Assembly: GCA_003506435.1 (NCBI GenBank) | Contig: DOAQ01000046.1 | Coordinates: 469,376 to 533,375 of the forward strand | DNA length: 64,000 nucleotides | Reading direction: 5' to 3' | Source of the DNA: Prolixibacteraceae bacterium | GTDB taxonomy: Bacteria > Bacteroidota > Bacteroidia > Bacteroidales > Prolixibacteraceae | Shown: piece after piece, positions 43,031 to 53,000 of the stretch | How positions within the stretch are numbered: position 1 is the first letter of the stretch | How the letters are laid out: the number at the start of each line of letters is the position of its first letter | Position numbers and translations under genes: made by a program | Notes under the pieces: model-generated | Seen by the model: the letters and a program-made list of their open reading frames with translations, nothing else | The model's database searches: none | What the model was told of the DNA's origin: nothing

Positions 43031-44062
43031 TTATATTAGCTCTTTCAACGCTTTTCTTAATTTTTCATTCTCTTCCGGCGAACCGATCGTAATCCGCAAA
43101 CAATCATCGCAAAGTGTAACTTTCGAGCGGTCGCGGACAATGATTTTCTGTTCGGTCAGATATTCGTAAATACCGCGCGCATCGTGCATCTTCAAAAGGA
43201 CAAAATTCGCATCGGTCGGATAAACTTTTTGTACGAACGGAAATTTAGTCAATTCTACAATAAGCTTTTCCCGTTCGTCCAGAATAGTTTTTACCCATTC
43301 TTCTTTTTCCTGAAGATTATTCAGCAGTTCCAATGCTTTTTGCTGCGTCAGGATATTGATATTGTACGGATACTTGATTTTGTTGAAAACGCGGATAATC
43401 TCCGACTGTGAAAATGCCATTCCGAGGCGGATTCCGGCCATTCCCCATGCCTTTGAAAAAGTTTGCAAAACAATCAGGTTCGGGTATTTATCCAGCTCGG
43501 GCAGCAAACTACTTTCCGGCGAAAAATCAATGTACGCTTCATCAACCACTACAATCCCGTCGAAACCGGTAAGCAATTTATTGATTTCTGTTTTGTCCAA
43601 CAGATTGGCTGTTGGATTATTCGGAGAACAAATGAAAATTGCTTTTGTATACAGATTAGCCGCATTCAGTAAATCCTGTGCCTTAAAATTATAGTCCCTG
43701 TCCAGTTTCACTTTGCGGACTTCCACATTATTGATGTCGGCTGCCACCTGATACATACCGTACGTCGGGTTAATGGAAACTACATTGTCGACTCCCGGTT
43801 CGCAGAACGCGCGAAATACAATGTCGATTGGTTCGTCGCTGCCATTCCCGAGAAAAATCTTTTCAGGGGCAACGTTTTTAATTTCTGAAATTTTTGCTTT
43901 CAGCGTCCATTGCAGCGGATCGGGATAACGGTTGTACGGCGCATTATAAGGGTTTTCGTTGGCATCGAGGAAAACTTCTGCCTCGCCCGAAAACTCGTCA
44001 CGAGCCGAAGAATAAGGCTTTAATGCCTTTATATTATTGCGAAGTAATTTTTCTAAGTTCAT
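43031..44062 (-). CDS. hisC: Histidinol-phosphate aminotransferase
   Basis: This 343-residue fold-type I aminotransferase converts imidazole acetol phosphate to histidinol phosphate. DANENPYNAPYNRYPDP, GNGSDEPIDI, CSPNNPTAN, VVDEAYIDF and the PLP lysine in TFSKAWGMAGIRLG are all present. ATG 44062 is chosen: the frame extends to 44098, but those residues come from the repeat in the hisD-hisC gap. Confidence 0.97.
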   Translation of the reverse strand: MNLEKLLRNNIKALKPYSSARDEFSGEAEVFLDANENPYNAPYNRYPDPLQWTLKAKISEIKNVAPEKIFLGNGSDEPIDIVFRAFCEPGVDNVVSINPTYGMYQVAADINNVEVRKVKLDRDYNFKAQDLLNAANLYTKAIFICSPNNPTANLLDKTEINKLLTGFDGIVVVDEAYIDFSPESSLLPELDKYPNLIVLQTFSKAWGMAGIRLGMAFSQSEIIRVFNKIKYPYNINILTQQKALELLNNLQEKEEWVKTILDEREKLIVELTKFPFVQKVYPTDANFVLLKMHDARGIYEYLTEQKIIVRDRSKVTLCDDCLRITIGSPEENEKLRKALKELI

Positions 44063-44076
44063 ATATTTCTTTTTGG

Positions 44077-44142
44077 ACCACATAGGCACATAGGTCACAT
44101 AGTTTTAATATTTCTATTGTATTCTATGTGTCTATTGTGGTT
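44077..44142. repeat. Inverted repeat in the hisC-hisD gap
   Basis: ACCACATAGGCACATAG (44077-44093) and a near inverted copy (44124-44141) flank a 30-bp AT-rich loop. The right arm runs into the hisD stop codon at 44141-44143. This is another common Bacteroidota interspersed repeat type. Confidence 0.75.
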
Positions 44143-45433
44143 ATTTTTTATCATTTAATTCTTTTAATCGCAGCGTCACCGCATTCCGGTGTGCATCCAG
44201 TTGCTCGGCGGCAGCCATTGTTTCAATCACCGAACCGAGGTTTTTAATTCCTTCCCGCGATATTTCCTGAAAAGTTATTTTTTTTATGAAACTATCGATA
44301 TTGACCCCGCTGAACGATCGTGCCCAACCGTTGGTCGGCAAGGTATGATTGGTTCCGGAAGCATAATCGCCCGCACTTTCCGGTGTGTAACTCCCCAAAA
44401 ACACAGAACCTGCATTGATAATTTTTTCTGCAATTTCAGAATAGTTCTCCATCGAAATAATCAAATGTTCCGGCGCATATTCATTAATCAGACTGATCAT
44501 TTCATCTTCATTCTGAAACACAATTGCCACACTGTTTCCAAGCGCTTTGGCAGCAATTTCTTTTCTGTTTAATTCCGCAAGCTGACTGGCTAAATGTATT
44601 TCCACATCATCGACCAGCGATTCGGAGTTGGTAACCAAAACCACCTGACTGTCGGGGCCATGTTCGGCCTGCGAAAGCAGGTCGGCTGCGATGAATGCTG
44701 CATTGGCCGATCCATCGGCCATAATAGCCACTTCTGAAGGTCCGGCCGGCATGTCGATGGCCACATCGTTGATACTGACAAGTTGTTTGGCAGCCATTAC
44801 AAACTGGTTGCCCGGTCCGAAAATCTTGTCAACTTTGGGAATACAATCAGCACCATAAGCCATAGCCCCAATCGCCTGTACCCCACCAAGTTTAAATATT
44901 TTTGTAACACCCACCAGTTGAGCAGCAAATAAAATTGCCGGGTGAATTTTGCCCTCCCTGTCGGGCGGCGAACAAAGTACAATTTCTTTGCATCCTGCAA
45001 TTTTTGCCGGAATGGCAAGCATCAAAACCGTAGAAAACAGCGGCGCCGATCCTCCAGGAATGTACAAACCTACTTTTTCAATGGCAACTGCTTTTTGCCA
45101 GCAAACGACACCGGGCGTTGTTTCAATTTTTTTCAATTCCGGTTTTTGCGCTGCATGAAAGAGACTGATATTTCGGGCTGCTATTTCAATTGCGTCCTTT
45201 AAATCAGCATCCAGCAAACGGGAAGCTGTTTCAATTTCCTCTTCAGTAACAGAAAAATTACGGATGAACACACCGTCAAATTTCTCGGTGTATTTACGTA
45301 TTGCATGGCCACCGCTTGACTTAATGTCATTTAAAATAGACTGAACTTTATCCGTCAGATCAGAAGCATTAAACAACGGCCGTTCCAGTATTTTGGTCCA
45401 TTCTTTTTGTTCAGGATTCAGATATCGTTTCAT
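44141..45433 (-). CDS. hisD: Histidinol dehydrogenase
   Basis: This 430-residue zinc enzyme oxidises histidinol to histidine in two NAD-dependent steps. IPGGSAPLFSTVLMLAIPAK, FGPGNQFVMAAKQLV, DMPAGPSEVAIMAD, LSQAEHGPDSQ and GTNHTLPTNGWAR carry the zinc ligands and catalytic Glu/His. ATG 45433 is preferred to a TTG at 45442. Confidence 0.97.
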   Translation of the reverse strand: MKRYLNPEQKEWTKILERPLFNASDLTDKVQSILNDIKSSGGHAIRKYTEKFDGVFIRNFSVTEEEIETASRLLDADLKDAIEIAARNISLFHAAQKPELKKIETTPGVVCWQKAVAIEKVGLYIPGGSAPLFSTVLMLAIPAKIAGCKEIVLCSPPDREGKIHPAILFAAQLVGVTKIFKLGGVQAIGAMAYGADCIPKVDKIFGPGNQFVMAAKQLVSINDVAIDMPAGPSEVAIMADGSANAAFIAADLLSQAEHGPDSQVVLVTNSESLVDDVEIHLASQLAELNRKEIAAKALGNSVAIVFQNEDEMISLINEYAPEHLIISMENYSEIAEKIINAGSVFLGSYTPESAGDYASGTNHTLPTNGWARSFSGVNIDSFIKKITFQEISREGIKNLGSVIETMAAAEQLDAHRNAVTLRLKELNDKK

Positions 45434-45480
45434 GTGCGGCAATTTTCAAGGTTATAATTTGATTCTTTATTTATATGAAA

Positions 45481-46338
45481 TCAAAAGATCATCTTTTCAA
45501 TCGGAACAACAAGAATTCCCTGCGCCCCTGCATTCTTCAGTTTCCCTATTATTTCCCAAAATTCATTTTCAGAAATAACCGAATGGATCGAACTCCAGCC
45601 TTCTTCTGCCAGTGGCGTAACGGTTGGGCTTTTCATGCCGGGCAGAATGGCTGAGATTTCATCAATTTTATTGTTAGGCGCATTAAGCAGGATGTATTTT
45701 TTCCCTTCGGCCCGCTGAACCGATTCCATCCGGAAGACCAGCTCATTAAGGATGGCCTTTTGGGTATCGTTCAGATTGGGGTTCGCAATCAACACGGCTT
45801 CCGAGGGAGTCACTACTTCCACTTCTTTCAGTCGGTTGCTCACCAGTGTGGAGCCCGAACTGACAATATCAAAGATGGCATCGGCCAGACCAATTCCGGG
45901 AGCAATTTCCACAGAACCTGTAATGACATGTATATCTGCTTTTATATCGTGTTTATCTAAAAAATCCTGCAAGATTACGGGATACGATGTAGCAATTTTT
46001 TTACCATTGAAATAGGAAAGTCCGGGATATTCGTCTGATTTTGGGATCGCCAGCGACAGGCGGCATTTGCTGAAGCCAAGCCGTTTGGCAACTAATACGT
46101 TTTCCTTTTTTTCCAGCACCTCATTTTCACCCACAATACCGATGTCAGCCACTCCGTCGGCAACGGTTTGCGGAATATCGTCGTCGCGCAGAAAAAGCGC
46201 ATCAAGCGGATAGTTTTTCGCCGTTGCAAGCAGTTCCCTGCCCCCCAGCGAAAAGTTAATTCCCGCTTCCTTAATCAATTCCATCGAATCTTCATACAAT
46301 CGTCCTTTGTTTTGAATGGCAATTTTCAGTTGAGTCAT
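45481..46338 (-). CDS. hisG: ATP phosphoribosyltransferase (long form)
   Basis: This 285-residue protein is the long form of HisG, which commits PRPP and ATP to histidine synthesis. The catalytic part (about 1-210) has IAIQNKGRLYEDSMELI, DIGIVGENEVLE and DIVSSGSTLVSNRL (PRPP loop). The C-terminal ACT-like domain (about 215-285) binds histidine for feedback inhibition, so no HisZ is needed. First structural gene after the attenuator. Confidence 0.96.
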   Translation of the reverse strand: MTQLKIAIQNKGRLYEDSMELIKEAGINFSLGGRELLATAKNYPLDALFLRDDDIPQTVADGVADIGIVGENEVLEKKENVLVAKRLGFSKCRLSLAIPKSDEYPGLSYFNGKKIATSYPVILQDFLDKHDIKADIHVITGSVEIAPGIGLADAIFDIVSSGSTLVSNRLKEVEVVTPSEAVLIANPNLNDTQKAILNELVFRMESVQRAEGKKYILLNAPNNKIDEISAILPGMKSPTVTPLAEEGWSSIHSVISENEFWEIIGKLKNAGAQGILVVPIEKMIF

Positions 46339-46360
46339 GATATTTTTGTTTTCAATAAAT

Positions 46361-46388
46361 AAAAAAGGCCCACCTTTCGGTAAGCCTT
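46361..46388 (-). terminator. his attenuator terminator
   Basis: On the minus strand a stem AAGGCTTACC / GGTGGGCCTT with a GAAA loop runs into a T-run, 22 bp before hisG. Its 5' arm can instead pair with GGTAGGCC in the leader peptide's last codons (46430-46437 region), giving an antiterminator, so this is the regulated terminator of the operon. Confidence 0.85.
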
Positions 46389-46424
46389 CTTTGGGTTAAT
46401 ATTTTCTGTAACAAAACAAAAGAA

Positions 46425-46487
46425 TTACGGCCTACCAATGAATAGGTTTTTCCGATGATGGCCGCAATGTCCGAGTTTGTTAATCAT
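46425..46487 (-). CDS. hisL: his operon leader peptide
   Basis: This 20-codon ORF (ATG 46487, TAA 46425-46427) encodes a peptide with the stretch GHCGHH: three His codons within six, just before the attenuator hairpins. The His codons overlap the CGGCC segment that can pair with GGCCG near the end of the ORF. A ribosome stalled at His codons would mask it and free GGTAGGCC to pair with GGCTTACC, preventing the terminator. Too short for standard gene calling; not homologous in sequence to enterobacterial HisL. Confidence 0.82.
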   Translation of the reverse strand: MINKLGHCGHHRKNLFIGRP

Positions 46488-46507
46488 TTCATTTTAAAAT
46501 TGAGATG

Positions 46508-46515
46508 CAAGTATA
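46508..46515 (-). promoter_or_regulatory. -7 element of the his operon
   Basis: On the minus strand TATACTTG differs from TAnnTTTG at one base and lies 21 bp before the leader peptide ATG. A GTTG about 20 bp upstream may be the -33 box. Confidence 0.4.
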
Positions 46516-46607
46516 ATTATAAATTGACTGCAAAACAACACTTAAATTTAAAGTTTGAAAGAAATTCATGTTTTATTAATACTAATTTTTCGTTTCCTGA
46601 AAAAATT

Positions 46608-46638
46608 ATTGCAAAAATAAAATGAATTTGTATGTTTG
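46608..46638 (+). promoter_or_regulatory. Promoter of the GH105 gene
   Basis: ATTG at 46608-46611, 19 bp, then TATGTTTG at 46631-46638 match the consensus. It lies inside the first codons of the longer frame from 46622, so translation starts at ATG 46679. Confidence 0.65.
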
Positions 46639-46678
46639 TACAATCGATTGCATTTATAAACCTAATTATTCAAAAATC

Positions 46679-47776
46679 ATGAAATTATCAGTACTTTTTA
46701 TTGGAATAATTCTCCTGTTTTCACTGCAAAGTATCGCCGGAACCCCGGATTCAAAGTATTTCAGCAAAAAGCAAATTAAAAAAGTGATGACCAAAGCGGC
46801 GGAATGGCAGCTTGCAAATCCGAAACACAATCTTTATGACTGGACCAACGGAGCATTTTATGCAGGAATCGAAGCGGCCTATAAAACCACAAACTCGAAA
46901 AAATTGCTGCAGGCAATGATTGATATGGGCGAGGCCAACCAGTGGAAGCCGGGGCCACGGCTCCACCATGCCGATGACTATGCTATTTGCCAAACGTATG
47001 TTGATGTTTACCGGATTAAAAAAGATCAGAAAATGATTCAGCCGTACATCGAACGAATGAATGAATTTATGGCGACCCCCTACCCGGTTAAAGAACCATC
47101 CAATCTTATTACCTGGTGGTGGTGCGATGCCCTTTTCATGGCTCCGCCTGCTTACGTGAAACTGGGAATGACCCTGAATGATAAAAAATACCTTGACCTG
47201 AACGACAAACTTTTCAAAGAATGTTACGATTTATTGTACGATAAAGAAGAGCATCTTTTTGCAAGGGACAACCGCTATCAATGGAACCAGCCGAAAGTTC
47301 TGAAAGAAGCCAACGGAAGAAAGATTTTCTGGTCGCGCGGCAATGGCTGGGTAATGGGCGGTTTGGTACGGGTAATGCAGGAATTGCCGGAAGATTACAA
47401 GGAATTTGCATTTTACAAGCAAATTTTCGTGGAAATGGCCGAACGGGTTGCCGGTCTGCAGCAGGAAGATGGTTTGTGGCGCGCCAGTTTGCTCGACCCG
47501 GCTTCGTATCCGGGCGGCGAAGCCAGCGGCTCGGGATTTTACTGCTATGCACTGGCATGGGGAATTAATAATGGACTGCTGGCAAAAGACAAGTATTTAC
47601 CTGTGGTTAAAAAAGCATGGATCGGATTGAATGGTCTGATGCAACCCGAAGGACGCATTGGTTGGTGCCAACCCATTGGCGGCGACCCGCAAAAAAACTT
47701 CTCAGCCGAAAGTTGGGAAGTATATGGGGCAGGCGCATTTCTTCTGGCCGGAAGTGAAGTGATCAAATTAAAATAG
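46679..47776 (+). CDS. GH105 unsaturated rhamnogalacturonyl hydrolase-like enzyme
   Basis: This 365-residue exported protein has a signal peptide (about 1-21) and an (alpha/alpha)6 barrel of the YteR/RhiN type (GH105). GRLHHADDY-like PRLHHADDYAICQTY holds the catalytic Asp, followed by TWWWCDALFMAPP, FWSRGNGWVMGGL and DGLWRASLLDPASYPGGEASGSG. These enzymes cleave unsaturated galacturonyl (or related) residues left by pectin lyases. It sits just before the PUL, with a terminator between them, and would complement its rhamnosidase. Confidence 0.88.
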   Translation: MKLSVLFIGIILLFSLQSIAGTPDSKYFSKKQIKKVMTKAAEWQLANPKHNLYDWTNGAFYAGIEAAYKTTNSKKLLQAMIDMGEANQWKPGPRLHHADDYAICQTYVDVYRIKKDQKMIQPYIERMNEFMATPYPVKEPSNLITWWWCDALFMAPPAYVKLGMTLNDKKYLDLNDKLFKECYDLLYDKEEHLFARDNRYQWNQPKVLKEANGRKIFWSRGNGWVMGGLVRVMQELPEDYKEFAFYKQIFVEMAERVAGLQQEDGLWRASLLDPASYPGGEASGSGFYCYALAWGINNGLLAKDKYLPVVKKAWIGLNGLMQPEGRIGWCQPIGGDPQKNFSAESWEVYGAGAFLLAGSEVIKLK

Positions 47777-47802
47777 AACCGTCATTAATAATAAAAAATG
47801 AG

Positions 47803-47836
47803 AACAGGGAACAACTTTCATGTTTGTTCCCTGTTT
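47803..47836 (+). terminator. Terminator of the GH105 gene
   Basis: 12-bp arms (47803-47814 and 47824-47835) with a 9-nt loop end in T residues, 27 bp after the stop codon. Confidence 0.85.
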
Positions 47837-48091
47837 TCATTAAAACTGTAGGTCAATAACTCCGAAAAACAAGCCAAGGAAAACGGAATTAGAACGCAGC
47901 CAAACAAAATGCAACAGAACCGGTAAAGTCTACTGCAAAAACCCGATTCAATTCAATAATTGACGAAAGTTTAAAAAATTCATTGAATTTTAATTGTTTT
48001 GTAGGTCTTCTCTCATTAAAAATGAAGAAATTTACATGCAACTTTTTGTCGTCGTATAATACTTTTATTGAATGAACCATAGCATTGAGAG
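47837..48091. other. Spacer before the PUL sigma factor
   Basis: No gene recognised. TACTTTTA at 48060-48067 is one base from the -7 consensus and may drive the sigma factor gene; a clear -33 box at the right spacing was not seen. Confidence 0.35.
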
Positions 48092-48685
48092 ATGAATATA
48101 CAGGAAGATAGCGCATTAATAAAGTCTATGAAAGACGGTGATATAAAAGCTTTTGATGAACTGTATTACAAATATCACAAAAAATTATATGCCTTTTCAT
48201 TACGATTTTTAAAAAGCCGGGCAGATGTTGAAGATCTCATTCAAAAGATTTTTGTGATCATCTGGGAAAAACGCGAAAATATCAATCCTGAAAAATCATT
48301 CAACAATTATATTTTCACCATTGTCAGAAATGAAATTTACGATCTGCTGAAAAAGAAAGTGGCAACGGAATATCACAACGACCAGATTTTAGGCGACATT
48401 GAACAAACCGACGATGATATTGAAATGAAGAAACTGGTTGAGATAATTTATACTCTGGTTGAAAACATTCCTGAACGCAGGCGCCAGATATTTCTGATGA
48501 ACAGGGATCATGGAATGAGTTATAAACAAATTGCCGAAGAACTGGGAATTTCCGAAAACACAGTAGACACACAAATCCGCAATTCGCTGAATTATTTACG
48601 TAGCGAGCTTCCGAAACACATGAATTCATCAATCCCCATACTCTTTTTACTGCTGATTACCTGTACTTTGTCAAAATATTTGTAA
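48092..48685 (+). CDS. ECF sigma factor of the PUL
   Basis: This 197-residue protein is a sigma-70 factor of the large Bacteroides ECF family that controls SusCD loci. Region 2 (AFDELYYKYHKKLYAFSLRF, DVEDLIQKIFVIIWEKRE) and region 4 (IPERRRQIFLMNRDHGMSYKQIAEELG with the HTH) are complete. A hydrophobic tail of about 18 residues closes it. Its partner FecR-like anti-sigma gene follows after 115 bp, and SusC downstream has the STN domain needed for trans-envelope signalling. Confidence 0.93.
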   Translation: MNIQEDSALIKSMKDGDIKAFDELYYKYHKKLYAFSLRFLKSRADVEDLIQKIFVIIWEKRENINPEKSFNNYIFTIVRNEIYDLLKKKVATEYHNDQILGDIEQTDDDIEMKKLVEIIYTLVENIPERRRQIFLMNRDHGMSYKQIAEELGISENTVDTQIRNSLNYLRSELPKHMNSSIPILFLLLITCTLSKYL

Positions 48686-48800
48686 TTTTTTTGTTTTCCC
48701 TTCACGGAAAATTCCATAAAAGGAGTAATTATTTGCAGGTAATGAATAAAAAAAGAGAAGTCAGTTACCTCAATTCAGGATTGAAGAGCAAATAAGTACC

Positions 48801-49922
48801 ATGCAAGAACAAAAAAGAATCATACAATTAATTGAACAATTACTTTCTAACCAGGCTTCCGGCAGGGAAAAAGAAGAACTCTTCCATTTACTTAATTCAG
48901 GAATGCAAGAAGATCAGATCAATAACTGGCTGAAAGAGAACTGGGAAAAGACAGAACATGCAGGCATTGATATTCCGTCAGGGGTACTACTTGAAAAGAT
49001 CCATCAGCAAATAGGCATTACCAAAACCAATATAAATAAATCTATTGACCGGAAAATACAAATCAGGAAGCTCGTTCGTACTACCTTAAAATACGCCGCT
49101 GTATGCATTGTTGCCTGTGGAATCGAATGGTATTTTTTAACACAAAAGGATATTACCGATAACAATACGGTTGTACAAACCATTCAATACAACGAAATTA
49201 CAGTCCCAACAGGATCAAAATCATACGTGGTATTGGCCGACAGCACCAAAGTATGGTTAAACGCAGGGGCAAAACTCAGGTATCCCAGTAATTTCCGGGA
49301 AAATTACAGAGAAGTTTTCCTGGAAGGAGAAGCATTTTTTGATGTATCGAAGAACAAAGACATGCCTTTTTTTGTGAATATGGCCGGAATGAACATCAAG
49401 GTTTTGGGAACCCAGTTCAACGTAAAAGCATATACTGACGAAAAAAGCATTGAAACGACCTTGGTAGAAGGTTCCATTGAAGTGGTCGGATTGCGATCAG
49501 ACAAACAGGATGAAAGCAATCTTCAGTTAAAACCCGGACAAAAATTAATCCTCACCAAGGATAAAAGTTTCCAGTCGTCCGCTATGTCACAGCAAAATCA
49601 GGCTGAAGATGCGTCAACTCAGAAAGACCTTCTTATTAAAATTAAAAATGCAGAAATCATTACTCTGCACGATACAAAACCGGAAACGGCATGGACTGAA
49701 GACAAGCTAATATTTTACAAGGAACGTTTCGATAATGTAAAAATAAAATTAGAACGATGGTATGGAGTAACCATTGATATTCAGGACCCGGAAATACTGG
49801 ATTATCGCTTTACAGGAACATTCGACGAAGAAACGTTCGAACAGGCATTGCTTGCATTAAAAAAAGCAGCCCGATTTGATTATCAGATAAAGAAAAAGCA
49901 CGTGACCATTAAACCAATCTGA
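48801..49922 (+). CDS. FecR-family anti-sigma factor
   Basis: This 373-residue protein has a cytoplasmic N-terminal domain (1 to about 85), one transmembrane segment (about 95-113), a FecR domain (about 130-235; TVPTGSKSYVVLADSTKVWLNAGAKL) and a C-terminal DUF4974 domain (about 300-370; RYRFTGTF-like DYRFTGTFDEETFEQAL). It would hold the ECF sigma factor until the SusC STN domain reports substrate in the periplasm. It is separated from susC by a hairpin terminator-like structure. Confidence 0.93.
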   Translation: MQEQKRIIQLIEQLLSNQASGREKEELFHLLNSGMQEDQINNWLKENWEKTEHAGIDIPSGVLLEKIHQQIGITKTNINKSIDRKIQIRKLVRTTLKYAAVCIVACGIEWYFLTQKDITDNNTVVQTIQYNEITVPTGSKSYVVLADSTKVWLNAGAKLRYPSNFRENYREVFLEGEAFFDVSKNKDMPFFVNMAGMNIKVLGTQFNVKAYTDEKSIETTLVEGSIEVVGLRSDKQDESNLQLKPGQKLILTKDKSFQSSAMSQQNQAEDASTQKDLLIKIKNAEIITLHDTKPETAWTEDKLIFYKERFDNVKIKLERWYGVTIDIQDPEILDYRFTGTFDEETFEQALLALKKAARFDYQIKKKHVTIKPI

Positions 49923-49994
49923 AAATACAGTATAAAAATATAATGAACTAATTAAAAATATTTGGCCTATGTAAATAAACTAAACTGTGCAAAA

Positions 49995-50029
49995 AAAAGC
50001 CGAAGGATCTGCAACACCCTTCGACTTTT
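49995..50029 (+). terminator. Hairpin between fecR-like gene and susC
   Basis: AAAAGCCGAAGG (49995-50006) and CCTTCGACTTTT (50018-50029) form a stem with one mismatch and a T-run end. It would separate the regulator transcript from susC, so susC probably has its own (sigma-dependent) promoter or is attenuated. Confidence 0.65.
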
Positions 50030-50077
50030 AATTTGTGTAAATTAATTAAGGTAAATTCATTAACACATTTCAATTCT

Positions 50078-53000
50078 ATGAAAAAAAAACATCAATTACA
50101 AGGGAGAAAAACTTTTTTTTCTCTTCAAGAAAAAATTTGGCTGATTATGAAACTAACTTTCTTATTGACTATTATTTGTTTATTCCAGGCAACAGCCGTG
50201 AATTCTCAAAGTACAGTAGCAAATATTCATATAAAGAATGCGCCGCTGGAACAGTTTTTCACTGAGATAGAGCAACAAACCTCGGTGAAATTTCTTTACA
50301 AGTACGAGAATATCGAAGGAAAACTTGTTAGTATAAACATGGAAAATGCATCTGTCGATCAGCTTCTGGATGCCACCTTGCCTGGAAATGGCCTGTCTTA
50401 TTCCAAAATGAAAAACAATTTAATTGTTATTTCATCCGCCAAACAGGAAAGAACAGTAACCGGATCGATTGTCGATGAAAAAGGAGTTCCTCTGTTTGGG
50501 GTCAATGTCATCATCAAAGGAACGATGAAAGGCACAACTACCGATTCTAACGGAAAATACAGTTTGGTCGTTCCGAATGATCAGACAGTGTTGCAGTTTT
50601 CGTTTATCGGTTTTGTAATGCAGGAAATCCCGGTGGGCGAAAGATCACTGATTAACGTTACCCTGCGGGAAGACACCAAAGCAATCGAAGAAGTGGTTGT
50701 AACTGCTCTGGGTATTGAGAAAAGCAAAAAGAGTTTGGCTTATTCGACCCAATCGGTTGACATGGATGGACTAACCACCATCAAAGATGTGAGCCTTGGG
50801 AATACATTGGCAGGTAAAATTGCCGGGGTTTCTGTTACTGCTTCAACCGGTACCAGCGGCGTTTCGGGTGATCCACGTATTATCATTCGTGGTGACCGTT
50901 CAATCAACGGTAATAACCAGCCTTTAATTGTTGTTGATGGTATCCCTTCTGCCAGCACAGGCGGTGGTTTATCAAGTATCAACCCCGATGACGTGCAAAG
51001 CATGAACGTACTTAAAGGGCCTGCTGCATCGGCATTATATGGTTCAAGTGCCAACAACGGTGTAATCGTAATTACTACCCGAAAAGGCGTTTCAGGACAG
51101 GCAAAAGTGGAGGTAAACTCTGTCACAACATTCGACCTGCCATATCTGTACCCTGAATTGCAAAATGAATATGGACAAGGGATGGATGGTTTGTTTTTAC
51201 CAAATACTGATGTGTATAGCTGGGGGCCGAAAATGCAAGGACAAACAGTTACCGACTGGACCGGAAAACAAACAACTTTAGATCCTCAACCGAATAACGT
51301 GAAAGATTTTTTCCAGATAGGATCTAATTATACAAATAGTGTCGCATATAGCGCTGGAAACGAAAAGTCAACAGCTTATTTTTCATACAGCAATACTACT
51401 GCACAAGGCATGTTAGCTGATAACAAAATGCAAAGACATAACTTCAACTTACGTTTAACATCCGAGATTGTCAAAAATCTTAATATGGACTTTAAAATCA
51501 CATGGTTCCGTCAGTTGGTAAAAGACAAACCTACAACCGGTGATGACCTTTTCAGCCCAATGCATCAGTTGATCAGGATGCCTCGTAGTTTAAGGGATTC
51601 CGATATTTCGGAATATTCATACTATACTGCTAATGGCGATTATAAACAACGTACCTGGATACCTGCATCTACCAATGTGATTAACCCTTATTGGTCAAGT
51701 TATGGTTACGAAAACCCAAGCACATCTAATGGCGTGAGTTCCATGTTATCTTTAAAATATAATTTTACCAGTTGGTTATATCTTCAGTTGCGTGGTGTAA
51801 TGTCAGCCTCTAGTAATGACTGGGAGAAAAAAACCTACTGGGATACCCAATATGTCAACTCAGGGAAAGGTAGTTACGAAACTTATTTTGGTAGATCTCA
51901 GTTATTGAATGGTGATTTTCTTTTAGTTTTCAATAAAGAAATCAACAAAGATTTTCATGTAAATGTAAACCTTGGTGCTGAAATTAAGGACTCCCAAGCC
52001 CGGAGCATGGAATCAAAAACCGGTGAATTAAGTGCCGAAAATAAATTTGCCCTTAGTTATGGCGTTACTTTGACTACAACCGATGCCGAATCAAGGGTTC
52101 AAAAACAGGCAGTATATGGAATGGCACAGGTTGCATTTAGGAATTACTTGTATTTAGATGTTACTGCACGTAACGACTGGAGTTCAACCTTACCTGCACC
52201 ATACGATTATTTCTATCCTTCAATTGGCTTAACCGGCATTATATCGGATATGGTGAAATTACCTGATGAAATTTCATTTGTAAAAGTTCGTGGTTCGTAT
52301 GCAGAAGTGGGTAACGATGCAGGATTTGCACAAATATTCCAGACATATAGCAGGGCGGCAAACGGACCGGCAGGAATGGTGTACCCAAGTGGTACCAAGG
52401 TGCCCGTAAACCTGATCCCTGAAAAAACAAAATCATGGGAAGCCGGGGCTGAACTTCGTTTCTTTGGAAACCGTCTGGGTATTGATTTTACCTATTACAA
52501 ATCGAATACGTATAACCAATTAATTACAATTACTTCCCCATCTACATCAGGATTCGGTAGTGGAAGAATTAATTGCGGTAATATTGAGAATAAAGGGGTC
52601 GAAATAATGATCTCTGGCACACCAATAAAAACTCCCGATTTAACTTGGAATGTTGACCTTAATTTTGCCAGCAATAAGAACGAAGTAATTGAATTATCGA
52701 AAACTGTGAGCAGATATCAAATCAGTTCTCCGAACTTATCAATAGGTGAAACCTGGGCTATTGCCGGTCAACCATTCGGTGATATTTATACCAAAGGTTT
52801 TGTTCGTAACGATGCCGGTCAGGTAATAGTTGATTCAAAAGGAATGCCTAAAGTTGATTCAAAAGCAAATCTTTACCTCGGTAATTTTAACTACGACTGG
52901 AGAAGCGGTATTACCAATAACATCAAATACAAAAACTGGAATCTTTCGTTCCTGATTGATTTGAATTACGGTGGGGTAAGGCAGTCGGCCACTGAAGCCA

